In this document: positions 9,353 to 18,180 of the stretch, in pieces
How the letters are laid out: each line of letters starts with the position of its first letter
Numbering within the stretch: the stretch's first letter is position 1
Assembly (NCBI RefSeq): GCF_030409875.1
Contig: NZ_JAUFQR010000001.1
Coordinates: 620,001 to 684,000, forward strand
Direction of reading: 5' to 3'
Length of the DNA: 64,000 nucleotides
Source of the DNA: Chryseobacterium tructae
Lineage (GTDB): Bacteria > Bacteroidota > Bacteroidia > Flavobacteriales > Weeksellaceae
The notes under the pieces: generated by a model
Database searches by the model: none
Seen by the model: only the letters and a program-made list of their open reading frames with translations
What the model was told of the DNA's origin: nothing
Program-made: the position numbers and the translations under genes

Positions 9353-9931
9353 TTATTTTATTTTTTCGGGATGTTTTTTATACCATTTGTATAAAGCTAA
9401 GCTTAATAATAGAGGCATAATGATTCTATCCGTAATTAAGAAAAAGAATAATCTAATGATGTTGAACTCTGAAAGTATATCTATGAGTAATAAATAAGGA
9501 TATTTAATAAAAATATTAAAAGGCTCATAGCTTGGAGCAGAGTTGTCTTCACCATTAAGGAGATTTTTTAATCTATCGATCGTATTATGAGCAACGATTT
9601 TGTCTTTTTCATCTATGTAATAATATTTTATGTATCCAACAAAAAAGTTAATATGATAAACAATGAAAATGATTGCTAATGATGCTATTATCAATTTCCC
9701 AAGTTTTAATTCCTTACTTTCAAGTATTATTTTTTTTAGTGCAAAGTAGAGGGTCAAAATATAACTAAGCATTAATCCATACCAGTAAATGGAAAATAAT
9801 AAAGCATTCTCTTTTGAAAAGTTTCCTAAATGGAAATAGCGGTAAAAGAAAATGAAAAATTGAGTTAAAAGAAATAAGACTAGCGAAAAGAGAATTACAT
9901 TTTTGATGTAGATTTTATGTTTCATTTGCAT
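9353..9931 (-). CDS. Hypothetical membrane protein
   Basis: 192 residues with four or five hydrophobic segments (about 12-32, 42-66, 80-104, 139-158 and 163-182) and a basic tail (KWYKKHPEKIK). Translation could begin at residue 1 or at Met3 (9925). No family recognised. Confidence 0.6.
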   Translation of the reverse strand: MQMKHKIYIKNVILFSLVLFLLTQFFIFFYRYFHLGNFSKENALLFSIYWYGLMLSYILTLYFALKKIILESKELKLGKLIIASLAIIFIVYHINFFVGYIKYYYIDEKDKIVAHNTIDRLKNLLNGEDNSAPSYEPFNIFIKYPYLLLIDILSEFNIIRLFFFLITDRIIMPLLLSLALYKWYKKHPEKIK

Positions 9932-10122
9932 AGTGTGCTCTAGGGCAGAGTTATTAGTTTAATGTTATTGGGCAGTAAATTTAAATAAAATTAGTTTTAA
10001 TAAGACCTGATTCATTTTACTGACTTAAGAGAATCTTACCTATGGTTCTTAACTTAATCTGATGATACTAATTTGATTTTTTAATTGTCATCCATGGTTT
10101 CCTTTTCTTTCAGTTGTTACTT

Positions 10123-11064
10123 TTACCAAAATTTCCACCACTTATCTTTAGGTCTAATGGGAGTAGGTTTTGATGTGTTACTAGCTTCAGTTGTATTTTC
10201 TTCTTTTTGAGAATTATCAGAACTATCTAGTTTAAATTGGGCTATTAAGTTCAAGTAATCATCTTGAGCTATAATGTCTATGACAAATTGTTTTTCATCT
10301 ATTTTAGTCAGTAAATTAAAATTTTCTTTGATGAACTTTTCGTAAGGGATTTTAGCAAAATCTTGTTCATGGCGTAAAATGATAAAATCAGCAGGTTTGA
10401 TGAGTTGACGAAAGCCGCTTTGGATCAGCAAAAAAGTCCAATTTTCTAGAGACTTATCGTCATTTTCCATTTCCATTTTTGTAGGAAATTCAATTTTTTC
10501 AAATTCGGATTCTAAATATTGATTTCTTTTAATTCCATTTATAATTCTATCTGCCAGGATATCGATGGAAGGATTATCTTCAGAATATTCCTTCAAAATT
10601 TCTTTTCCAAAATAAAATGGAATGTTATACCCGTTTAAAATAATAGATGAATCGGGATTTTTTTCTATTAAGCTTTTCAAAACCTCAATACTTAGGGTTT
10701 TATTTTGCTTAGCCCATTCTAAATTAAAATGGCTGGGGAAATCTTCGATTGTATAATTGCCTTTGTCTGTTTCAATTTCGGAATTATTCAACTTAGCCAG
10801 AGCTAAAGCTAATTTTGATGCTAAAAAATAATCCTCACCTGAACAGCCTGTATTTATTTCAACCCAATACTTATTTTCTTTGTCTTTCAAATTTACCCCA
10901 CGTGTAGAAAATTGAGGAAGAAAGAATGTAGAATGGGTATTCATATCATGATGAATATCAATAGTGGGATGATATTTAATTTCATCAATTTGGAAATCAA
11001 CTATATCAAAAACATCTTTATAAGTAAGGTTATTCTTTTTATTAATTTGAAAATTATAACTCAT
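10123..11064 (-). CDS. Hypothetical cytoplasmic protein
   Basis: 313 residues, soluble, no signal peptide. It contains a GYNIPFYFGKEIL segment, a low-complexity acidic/Ser/Thr linker near 280-300 and a C-terminal DKWWKFW cap. The tryptophan-ended tail resembles small secreted-effector or immunity-type proteins but is not diagnostic. No family recognised. Confidence 0.6.
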   Translation of the reverse strand: MSYNFQINKKNNLTYKDVFDIVDFQIDEIKYHPTIDIHHDMNTHSTFFLPQFSTRGVNLKDKENKYWVEINTGCSGEDYFLASKLALALAKLNNSEIETDKGNYTIEDFPSHFNLEWAKQNKTLSIEVLKSLIEKNPDSSIILNGYNIPFYFGKEILKEYSEDNPSIDILADRIINGIKRNQYLESEFEKIEFPTKMEMENDDKSLENWTFLLIQSGFRQLIKPADFIILRHEQDFAKIPYEKFIKENFNLLTKIDEKQFVIDIIAQDDYLNLIAQFKLDSSDNSQKEENTTEASNTSKPTPIRPKDKWWKFW

Positions 11065-11282
11065 GGTTAAGGTATCGTTTTATTAATTATTTTCCAGGGA
11101 TACTAAAGTTGAAAAATATAAAAATTCAGCTGTTGTCAGAATCCATAAGAATTGTGATGAAATGTCCCGGAATTCTCAAATATATGAAACTTTATAATTT
11201 TGAAAAATGTGTTATTTAGTTATTTTTATGCTATAAAAATGCTAAAATATGGAGTTCAATATTTACCGTATTTAAATAAAAA

Positions 11283-11306
11283 GCCGCCTCATAAAAAAGC
11301 GGCGGT
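11283..11306 (-). terminator. Hairpin terminator
   Basis: GC-rich stem GCCGC / GCGGC around an AT loop, with a T-rich run on the minus strand, just after the broken gene at 11322-11813. Confidence 0.7.
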
Positions 11307-11321
11307 TGGTATATTCAATTG

Positions 11322-11813
11322 TTATTTATTTTCTGCCAACAATTTTAGAGAAATCAAATAATCAGAATCAAACTCAATTCTTCTTACTTTGTCTTTCACA
11401 AACTCTCTGTTTCCTGTCCAATTTGCATTCAGATCATACAATTTTTTTTTCAGTAAGTTTTTTTAATTTTCCAGGATATATGACGTTATCTTTTTTCTTA
11501 ATCAAACTAAAAATACCGAAATTTTTATTGATGCTATCGATTATTGAATCAAAGCTTTGCAGAGGTAGTTTATATATTTTTTTATCAACTGAAATCCCTT
11601 TAGTTTCATTGCTCTTTCTACAAATTCAGTTTCATCGTTGGACGTAATTTTTTTGATATTATGATTTTTTACAGCGGAATATCCATCCAGAATAAAATCG
11701 ACAGGATTAGATTTTAGCAAAATCCAATCTTTACTGTAATTAATTAAAATTCCTTTTTCAGACTCTTTATCTTCAAATTCAATGATGATAAGTTTATTGA
11801 GTAATTTTTTCAT
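11322..11813 (-). pseudogene. Hypothetical protein gene with two homopolymer frameshifts
   Basis: The first frame gives 90 residues (MKKLLNKLIIIEFEDKESEK...). Restoring one base in the T7 run at 11577-11583 moves translation into a second frame (IYKLPLQSFDSIIDSINKN), and removing one base from the T9 run at 11442-11450 joins a third (YDLNANWTGNREFVKDKV), ending at 11322 next to a terminator. The repaired product is about 164 residues. Two compensating shifts in homopolymers suggest sequencing error; true decay is the alternative. Function unknown. Confidence 0.65.
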
Positions 11814-11870
11814 TGATATGATTTTTTTGTTCTATAGATAGTATTAAAGAATGATGATATTCATGCGATT

Positions 11871-11922
11871 GAAGGACTTTCGAATTAAAAATCGTCCTTC
11901 GCTCTCTAAAGTCTTCTGACTT
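11871..11922. repeat. Paired short hairpins
   Basis: GAAGGAC at 11871-11877 pairs with GTCCTTC at 11894-11900, and AAGTC...GACTT at 11909-11922 forms a second small hairpin followed by CGGG. The second resembles the AAAGTC-GACTTT-GCGC hairpin repeats found elsewhere in this region. Confidence 0.45.
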
Positions 11923-11986
11923 CGGGTTAGTTATTTATTTACACAAAGTTGCAAGATTTGTAGCATCAGGGCTATCCTTTCATCTT

Positions 11987-12529
11987 TTATTTCAAATAAA
12001 TTTGTTCAAGAAGTTCAATTGACTCTGTTTCTGTTAATGGATTCTTTTTTTCGATATTATTGGTTAGGTTGAATGAAATCAGCTTGTTATTTCTAACCGC
12101 ATATAATAAATATGAAGTAAGGTTCTTATGATCATTCTGAGGCTTATCTTTTAGGGTAATTTTCCAGATAATATAATTTTTTTCTTCATTTCGTTTTACT
12201 TCAGAAACATCAGCTTTTACTCCATTTGAGGACGCCCAATAATCATATTCCCATTTGTAAAATGCATTCAGCAATTCTTTTTCTGTTAAACCTTCTTTAT
12301 AAAATTCAAATTTTTCAGGCTTTCTAACTGAAACTGACAAAATTATTTTTTCGGCTTTATTGCTTAGGTAAAATTGGCCGGAATGTTTAAGTTGATCTTT
12401 ATATTCCCATTTTCCAGGAAACTCAAATAATTCTCCATTGATTTGAAATGGAGTCTTTTTTTGTGCAAAAGAAGAGGCTGAAATTAAAAAAAGAAGTAAG
12501 ATTGAACAAAGTTTAAAGTGTAATTTCAT
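11987..12529 (-). CDS. Secreted hypothetical protein
   Basis: 180 residues with signal peptide MKLHFKLCSILLLFLISASS ending in FAQ. The mature part is basic and beta-rich (FQINGELFEFPGKWEYKDQ, YIIWKITLKDKPQND) with no recognised family. Likely periplasmic. Confidence 0.6.
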   Translation of the reverse strand: MKLHFKLCSILLLFLISASSFAQKKTPFQINGELFEFPGKWEYKDQLKHSGQFYLSNKAEKIILSVSVRKPEKFEFYKEGLTEKELLNAFYKWEYDYWASSNGVKADVSEVKRNEEKNYIIWKITLKDKPQNDHKNLTSYLLYAVRNNKLISFNLTNNIEKKNPLTETESIELLEQIYLK

Positions 12530-12596
12530 TTTGAATATAGCGTTTTATGAACAGTTGGTTATTAATTTTTTTTTATTTCTGAATCTCACTATTGTC

Positions 12597-12623
12597 ACAC
12601 GATACAAGCATGCGGTAGCGAGG
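12597..12623 (+). repeat. CGGTAGCGAGG-type dispersed repeat, copy 1
   Basis: ACACGATACAAGCATGCGG followed by TAGCGAGG. It belongs to a family also seen at 16901-16930 (inverted), 16972-17000 and 25088-25120. All copies lie in short gaps between accessory genes. Confidence 0.55.
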
Positions 12624-12625
12624 TA

Positions 12626-13213
12626 TTAGTGATATTCTTTTATTTTCTGTAAAATAACAGAATCATTCTTATTCGTATTCTTTTCAAGGAGGAGATCTAA
12701 AATTTCTCTATATAATGCTCTTTGTTTTTCATTTGGAGCGTTCATAGGGTTGATTTGAACTAATTTTCCATCGGAATATAAAATAATAATATTGGTTGAC
12801 ATTCCATCCATTGCCGGTTTTAGATCTTTATCATTAAGATCTTCTGATTTGAAGGAGTCTGATATCCGTTGAATTCTTTCAATATCATTGTCAGACAGCT
12901 TAATTTTGAAGGGCTGCAGTTCTGGTCTTTCATTGATGTATTCCAGATGCTCTTGTTTTTCTTCGATACTCCATTTTTCTCCATTTTCTTTTGAAGGAGG
13001 AGGAGGAGGAGGAGGGTTATAGGAAACCGGACTGTAAAAAATTATATATTTATCATTAAAATTTAAGATGGTTTCAGCAGGAAGATGAAACGTGGGATAG
13101 TATCCGATTTTGATCAGAACGGGTCTGGGCTTTTCAGTTTTGTTATTGTCATTTTTCTTATTACAGGAAAATAAAAGAGCAATACAAAATAATAGCAGTG
13201 TAAAGTTTTTCAT
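12626..13213 (-). CDS. Hypothetical lipoprotein with polyproline run
   Basis: 195 residues with lipoprotein signal MKNFTLLLFCIALLFSC (Cys17). Seven consecutive prolines at about 67-73 are encoded by a run of GGA/GGT-type triplets, a possible site of replication slippage. The C-terminal half is helical (EKWSIEEKQEHLEYINERPE). No family recognised; probably anchored to the outer or inner membrane. Confidence 0.65.
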   Translation of the reverse strand: MKNFTLLLFCIALLFSCNKKNDNNKTEKPRPVLIKIGYYPTFHLPAETILNFNDKYIIFYSPVSYNPPPPPPPSKENGEKWSIEEKQEHLEYINERPELQPFKIKLSDNDIERIQRISDSFKSEDLNDKDLKPAMDGMSTNIIILYSDGKLVQINPMNAPNEKQRALYREILDLLLEKNTNKNDSVILQKIKEYH

Positions 13214-13236
13214 CTATAAAAATGCATGAGAGTTTT

Positions 13237-13691
13237 TTATTGAGTATAATTTCCCGAAACAATATTTTCTTCCATTATTCCAACAATCTCAGAAACAGGA
13301 ACGGTGAATATTCCTGCATCTCCTTTATCAAATTCTTTCTTCCAAAAAGAATATCCGTCCATTTCAAGAGAGTCTGGTTTTTGTCCGGTTTCATTTTTCA
13401 GGCTGGTAACACTTTTATCTAATGCTTCTTCTGATATAGGAATATGAGTGAGACTTTTTGCAAAACCTGTAGAACTAGCAGGGTTTTTCATCTTCAATCC
13501 ACTGATGGAAATGTGAATCACTTTTCCGGTTTAGGATATTCTTCAATTTTTAGAATTTTTAGAGTTGAATTTTCTTCCGTGGGGCGAGTTTTGTAATGCC
13601 ATTCCTGGCCGACATGGTATTTTACATCATTGTTTTTACAGCTGGAGGAGAGTAAAAGAACTGCCGCGATTAAGGAAATTTGTTTAATCAT
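13237..13691 (-). pseudogene. Lipoprotein gene with one frameshift
   Basis: An ATG at 13691 opens a lipoprotein frame (MIKQISLIAAVLLLSSSC, then YHVGQEWHYKTRP) that hits TGA after KPEK near 13520. The next frame continues directly as VIHISISGLKMKNP to the stop at 13237. Adding one base to the T4 run at 13522-13525 gives an intact protein of about 151 residues. The join is seamless, so sequencing error or a very recent mutation is likely. Function unknown. Confidence 0.65.
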
Positions 13692-13796
13692 AAATCAATT
13701 GATTTGACAATGTGTTTATTCAAAATGGTTATTTTCTACTTGCTGTTTGAATTGCAACTTGTATTATAAAAATCTAACAAAGGAAAAGGATCTTCT

Positions 13797-13925
13797 TTAA
13801 GAATTATTTTTTTTAATGATTTCTGCACATTCAATTCCAAATAAATGGATATTTACAACCTGTTCCTGTGCAGGTGCATTTTCATATTTATCTTTTAAAA
13901 TTGTACTTCATTCTTGAATTTCCAT
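13797..13925 (-). pseudogene. Possible remnant of small HTH-like protein gene
   Basis: A 42-codon frame beginning ATG at 13925 is coding-like (STILKDKYENAPAQEQVVNI, then HLFGIECAEIIKKNNS) but has an in-frame TGA at codon 6. The segment resembles the N-terminus of short proteins found beside restriction-modification genes; this is a recollection, not a search result. It lies about 170 bases from the methyltransferase gene. The gap 13692-14093 otherwise holds only AT-rich sequence. Confidence 0.35.
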
Positions 13926-14093
13926 GTTATCTATTTTATAAATTAAAGTTTTTAAATTTTAAATTGCTATTACAGCTTTATTATAGTATTCTTATCTGTT
14001 TAAATTAACAAAAAAAAATCGAATACTTTTCTTGTTTTACATCCATATTTTAATTTATTTTGTAACCAATGTATAATGTTTTATAATAGGGTT

Positions 14094-15329
14094 ATGAGTG
14101 AGTATCTTACGTTAGCTGAAACAGCAGAATTGTTGGGTAAAAATAAAGAAACTTTAAGAAGATGGGATCGAGAAGGTAAACTTTCTGCAGTACGTGAACC
14201 CATAAGTAACTATAGAGTATATAGAAAAGAGGACGTCGAAATATTGTTTGCTGAATTTTTTAAAAATGAAATAAATGAAACATTTTCAAACTTTGTAGAG
14301 CCTAATCATGAATATAAAGTGTTAGAACTTTTTGCAGGAGCAGGAGGATTAGCTGTAGGTCTTGAAAAGGCTGGCCTTAAATGTGCTGCCTTAAATGAGA
14401 TTGATAAGTATGCCTGCCAAACTTTAAGGAAAAACAGACCTCATTGGAATGTCCTGGAAGGAGATATTAAAAATTTTGATTTTACCGAGTATAAAGATCA
14501 AATTGATGTTGTAACGGGTGGTTTTCCTTGCCAAGCTTTTAGTTATGCCGGAAAAAGATTAGGTTTTGAAGATGCAAGAGGAACATTGTTTTATGAATTT
14601 GCCAGAGTTGTTAAAGAGGTGAATCCTCCTATTTGTATAGGTGAAAATGTTAGAGGTTTATTGAATCATGATGGTGGAAAAACACTTGAAGGGATGAAAT
14701 CTATTTTAAATGAGATTGGCTATAATGTAGTTCCTATTCAAGTATTAAAAGCCATCAACTTTAAAGTTCCTCAAAAAAGAGAAAGATTAATTTTGGTGGG
14801 AATCAGAAAAGATATTGAAATTCAATATGAATATCCAACGCCTTATAAAAAAATATACAATCTTTCAGAAGCCTTAAAAAAAGGAGAGCTATTTGACTGT
14901 GATGTGCCAAAATCAAATGGAGCAAAATATCCTGCAAGTAAAGAAGCTGTTTTGGATTTGGTTCCTCCTAAAGGATATTGGAGAGATTTACCAGTAGAAA
15001 TCCAAAAAGATTTTATGGGCGCCAGTTTTTATTTAGGTGGGGGAAAGACCGGAATGGCTAGACGTATTGGCTGGGATGAACCTTGTTTAACTTTAACATG
15101 CAGTCCGGCACAAAAGCAAACCGAAAGATGCCATCCGGATGAAACTCGTCCATTTACAGTAAGAGAGTATGCAAGGATACAAACATTTCCTGATGATTGG
15201 CAATTTGAAGGGCCAATGGCTCAGCAATATAAACAAATAGGAAATGCAGTTCCTGTTAACTTAGGATGTGAAGTGGGTTATTCAATAATTCAGTTTTTAA
15301 ATAAGTATTACCAAGTAAATAGAAATTAA
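14094..15329 (+). CDS. DNA cytosine-5 methyltransferase with N-terminal HTH
   Basis: 411 residues from the ATG at 14094. Residues 1-60 form a MerR/excisionase-type helix-turn-helix (LTLAETAELLGKNKETLRRW). The rest is a complete m5C methyltransferase: motif I LFAGAGGLAVGLEKAG, motif IV GGFPCQAFS with the catalytic Cys, motif VI ENVRG, motif VIII QKRERLILVG and motif X GNAVPVNLG. It methylates cytosine at its target site and should protect against the convergent restriction gene. The fused HTH probably gives autoregulation. It is one of the few plus-strand genes in the accessory region. Confidence 0.9.
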   Translation: MSEYLTLAETAELLGKNKETLRRWDREGKLSAVREPISNYRVYRKEDVEILFAEFFKNEINETFSNFVEPNHEYKVLELFAGAGGLAVGLEKAGLKCAALNEIDKYACQTLRKNRPHWNVLEGDIKNFDFTEYKDQIDVVTGGFPCQAFSYAGKRLGFEDARGTLFYEFARVVKEVNPPICIGENVRGLLNHDGGKTLEGMKSILNEIGYNVVPIQVLKAINFKVPQKRERLILVGIRKDIEIQYEYPTPYKKIYNLSEALKKGELFDCDVPKSNGAKYPASKEAVLDLVPPKGYWRDLPVEIQKDFMGASFYLGGGKTGMARRIGWDEPCLTLTCSPAQKQTERCHPDETRPFTVREYARIQTFPDDWQFEGPMAQQYKQIGNAVPVNLGCEVGYSIIQFLNKYYQVNRN

Positions 15330-15339
15330 CAATTTCTAT

Positions 15340-16050
15340 TTACTTAAAATATTTTTCTTGTATTTCATACGTAAGTTTCTCTATAGTATTTTCAACTATA
15401 TGACGGCCATCAACTTCTAATGCTACATCACCTATTGCATCAATAAGATCAAAGTAAAAATTCTCTTTTCCTGTAAGTCTATGCCAAAACTCTTTACCAA
15501 TTATTACAGGATAAGATTGTGAAATTCGTTTATAGTGAGCGCTTAATTCTGATTCTTCTCCATAAACAACGCCAACAATCATATCATTTATTCCGATAGT
15601 TAAATTATTAGTTCTAGCTAGATTTCGGACTCCGTTAAAATGATTTAAGACTGTTGTAATATCATCATGATTAATAGTATTGGGGCCTGCTTTTAATTGG
15701 CAATATTTTCTTCTTCCATCTAGGGCATCAATAAACTCTATATCAATACCTGAGGTCGTTGAGCCAAGTCCTTGGAATAATTCTCCTATTAGCTTTTGAA
15801 TCCTCATACCAAATGAAGTATTAATTGAAGAACCCAGAATTCTTGGTAAAACCAATGCTCTTGCTATGCTTTCAGCATTGTCATTTCCTGTTAAAAAATT
15901 GGCTAAATATTTAAATAAAAAAGGATTTATATTATATTCAGATAGTTTACTTGCTCTTTTAGAAGCTCCCTCTATATGACTTGTTACAATTTCTCTTCTG
16001 AAAAACTCTTTAGCATTTTGTAGAATTTCGAGTCTTTTTTCTTCTGTCAT
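15340..16050 (-). CDS. Type II restriction endonuclease, EcoO109I-like
   Basis: 236 residues, tail-to-tail with the methyltransferase (10-base gap). The layout matches EcoO109I-like enzymes: an N-terminal NPFLFKYLANFL segment, a PD-(D/E)xK-like centre (GIDIEFIDALDGRRKYCQLK, then AG), then IVGVVYGEE and GKEFWHRLTG, with a helical C-terminus (VENTIEKLTYEIQEKYFK). EcoO109I cuts RGGNCCY; whether this enzyme has that specificity cannot be read from the sequence. The neighbouring m5C methyltransferase strongly supports a restriction role. Confidence 0.75.
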   Translation of the reverse strand: MTEEKRLEILQNAKEFFRREIVTSHIEGASKRASKLSEYNINPFLFKYLANFLTGNDNAESIARALVLPRILGSSINTSFGMRIQKLIGELFQGLGSTTSGIDIEFIDALDGRRKYCQLKAGPNTINHDDITTVLNHFNGVRNLARTNNLTIGINDMIVGVVYGEESELSAHYKRISQSYPVIIGKEFWHRLTGKENFYFDLIDAIGDVALEVDGRHIVENTIEKLTYEIQEKYFK

Positions 16051-16250
16051 CTTTTTAGATTAATATTTTAAATATAATAATTTTTATATCCATGTATATA
16101 ATTACAAATAGTTTTTGGCACATCACATTAAATTTATTGATGTCTTTCCTGTACTAAGTTAAAATTTAAATATGGTATTTCCTTATGGGAAACCATACTT
16201 CAAAGATCTTAAGAGTAGAAAGGAGCAGAAGAGTTTTGATTAAAAAGATT

Positions 16251-16868
16251 TTAATCTCGTTCCATGATCCGATACCAATTTTCTTCTAATTTCCAATTGT
16301 GTTCAGGTTTTACTTTTATTTGTTCTTCGTATTGTTTTTTAGCCTTGTTATCATTTGTGAATATAAAATAAGTTTGTGGTGATTCGAAAAAGCCACGTGA
16401 AATCCAAAATTTGATAGTTTTTGTGCCTTTTGTTTTATTTTGATAAATCCAAATGTCATTTCCGCCATTTGAAATAACTGGGAAGTCAAATGAAAGCTCA
16501 CAAATACCATTATTCATTTTTGTATTGGGTTTCAATTTTTCGGCCAGGACTTCTTTTACTATTTGATTGCGCTTATTGTAAGAAATACTCCAGTCAATTT
16601 TTTCAATAATTGAGCTCGGTATTTTGTTAAAATTGTAAAATGTTAGAACAAATAAAATCAATGTTACTAAAAGATTGATAATTCTGTTTGTTTTTATGCT
16701 CTTCCTTTCTTTAATTAATTTTATTATTTGTCTTACTGCTAGAACTAGCAAGACGATACAGACTAAAAGCCAAGAAAATGGTTGAACAAAATATGGAAGA
16801 TAAAAGTAGTCAGCAAAAACAAAAACTAACCAGATTATTACCAAGATTGCTATTTTTTTTGTCATCAA
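16251..16868 (-). CDS. Hypothetical membrane protein
   Basis: 205 residues: three hydrophobic segments in the first 80 residues (about 5-20, 27-48 and 62-80) and a soluble C-terminal half with a possible beta-sandwich (GICELSFDFPVISNGGNDIW). No family recognised. Confidence 0.6.
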   Translation of the reverse strand: MMTKKIAILVIIWLVFVFADYFYLPYFVQPFSWLLVCIVLLVLAVRQIIKLIKERKSIKTNRIINLLVTLILFVLTFYNFNKIPSSIIEKIDWSISYNKRNQIVKEVLAEKLKPNTKMNNGICELSFDFPVISNGGNDIWIYQNKTKGTKTIKFWISRGFFESPQTYFIFTNDNKAKKQYEEQIKVKPEHNWKLEENWYRIMERD

Positions 16869-16900
16869 TTTTTATTAAATTTTGTCTATAATGCTAGTTC

Positions 16901-16930
16901 TCCGCTACCATACAAATCTCTTCGTATGGC
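16901..16930 (-). repeat. CGGTAGCGAGG-type dispersed repeat, inverted copy
   Basis: Read on the minus strand, GCCATACGAAGAGATTTGTA followed by TGGTAGCGGA aligns with the copies at 12597, 16972 and 25088. It also contains a CCATAC/GTATGG hairpin. Confidence 0.5.
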
Positions 16931-16971
16931 TATATTATTATAAATTAGACATTATAATCTAGAAGCTAAAA

Positions 16972-17000
16972 CTACACGATACAATCGGGTGGTAGTGAGG
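16972..17000 (+). repeat. CGGTAGCGAGG-type dispersed repeat, copy 3
   Basis: CTACACGATACAATCGGG followed by TGGTAGTGAGG. It lies 70 bases from the inverted copy and immediately downstream of the alpha/beta hydrolase gene. Confidence 0.5.
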
Positions 17001-17025
17001 CCATCCATTGATGTGGCACTCTGTT

Positions 17026-17925
17026 TTATTTTGAGAACTTAGAGTTTTTAATATCCAAAGCTTTCTGCTTCATCCATTGTACAGCAATATCAACAGGAGC
17101 CGTATCATTGCTGGAAGAAGTATTGTGCCCCAGTTTAGGAAAGAGAGTATATTCGAAAGGCTTACCTTGAACTTTAAGGGTATCCAATTGTTCTATGCAC
17201 AACTTTACCGGAATCTGTATGTCTTTTTCACCAAAAAGCCAAAGCCCGGGAATTGAAAGGGTATTCAGACTGGCTTTTGGGTCGGTGGCTGTAAATTGAT
17301 ATTTGTCCGGATCGTTTCTGGTATGCTCTATAGCATCTGCTTCTGTATGATTTTCCCAAAATTGTTTGTTCCCATTCGTGTAAAATTGAAATCGAAGCTG
17401 TTCCAAAGTTGTAATGGTAGGGCCGCTAAATAAAACCATAAAATCAATTTGTGGATTTTTGCTTGCAGCAATTGGGATGATCCATCCTGCCTGACTGAAG
17501 CCCACTAATCCAATTGATACTTTTTTATCTTTTAAAAGGTTTCGAAATGTTTTTACAGCAGCATTGGCATCCTGAGCCAATAGATTGAGATTAGCAGGGT
17601 CAATATTATTTGTGCCAACAGATGGGCCTACGTACACACCACCAGATTCTCCAACTCCGCGTTTGTCGTATGTTAATACAGCAATGCCTTCTTTAGCAAG
17701 GCGTTTTGCGAATTCCATTTCTCTTTTTACCGGATCAGATCCGTGAACAATTACAACTGCTGCAAATGGTTTTTCAGGCTTTAAAACTGAGCCCGCAAGA
17801 GTGATTCCCTGACTTTCAAACTTTACGTCCTGAGTGGTAAAATCGGCAGATTGTGAAAATGCTATTTGAGGTAAAGCTATTAGTAACAGCCAAATATAAA
17901 AGTTAGAAAAAAAGTTAATTCTCAT
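17026..17925 (-). CDS. Secreted alpha/beta hydrolase
   Basis: 299 residues with signal peptide (MRINFFSNFYIWLLLIALPQ, then IAFSQ). The catalytic triad is visible: nucleophile in GFSQAG, acid in LFGEKDIQIP and His in LGHNTSS. The oxyanion region is VVIVHGSDPVKRE. It belongs to the dienelactone-hydrolase/acyl-hydrolase-like secreted hydrolases; substrate unknown. The gene starts 10 bases after a groEL-type leader and lies downstream of the most distant groEL-tail copy in transcription order. Confidence 0.85.
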   Translation of the reverse strand: MRINFFSNFYIWLLLIALPQIAFSQSADFTTQDVKFESQGITLAGSVLKPEKPFAAVVIVHGSDPVKREMEFAKRLAKEGIAVLTYDKRGVGESGGVYVGPSVGTNNIDPANLNLLAQDANAAVKTFRNLLKDKKVSIGLVGFSQAGWIIPIAASKNPQIDFMVLFSGPTITTLEQLRFQFYTNGNKQFWENHTEADAIEHTRNDPDKYQFTATDPKASLNTLSIPGLWLFGEKDIQIPVKLCIEQLDTLKVQGKPFEYTLFPKLGHNTSSSNDTAPVDIAVQWMKQKALDIKNSKFSK

Positions 17926-17934
17926 TTTGGATTA

Positions 17935-18050
17935 TTTTTCATGTGTCATAGTTACTCATCAAATATAATAAAAAACCACCCTACAAAAGCAGAACGGTTT
18001 ATCTATTAAACTTGTCTTAGCGATTCGCTACTAAATCATTCCCGGCATTA
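17935..18050 (-). repeat. groEL-tail copy 6 (most decayed, most distant)
   Basis: On the minus strand this holds about 20 bases of the groEL 3' end (AATGCCGGGAATGATTTAG-like), the following spacer and the groEL terminator (ACCGTTCTGC...GGTGGTTTTTT), then TATATTTG (complement of 17960-17967) and a leader ending just before the hydrolase gene. The same leader occurs at copies 2 and 3. The GroEL stop codon and frame are no longer intact. Confidence 0.75.
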
Positions 18051-18061
18051 TTTTATTATCT

Positions 18062-18089
18062 CAAAGTCTGGAGGCTTTGCGTAGCGGGG
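18062..18089 (+). repeat. AAAGTC-hairpin GCGCAGCGGGG repeat, copy 1
   Basis: CAAAGTCTGGAGGCTTTG hairpin followed by CGTAGCGGGG. Related copies are at 21244-21262, 23707-23733 and 26971-26997. Confidence 0.55.
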
Positions 18090-18180
18090 TTCTTTCTAAC
18101 TGCCTCACCTATTTTAACATTGCTAAAATTCAAATTCATTTTTAACATTGTATTTTTTAACAGATGATTGTAAGTTATTA

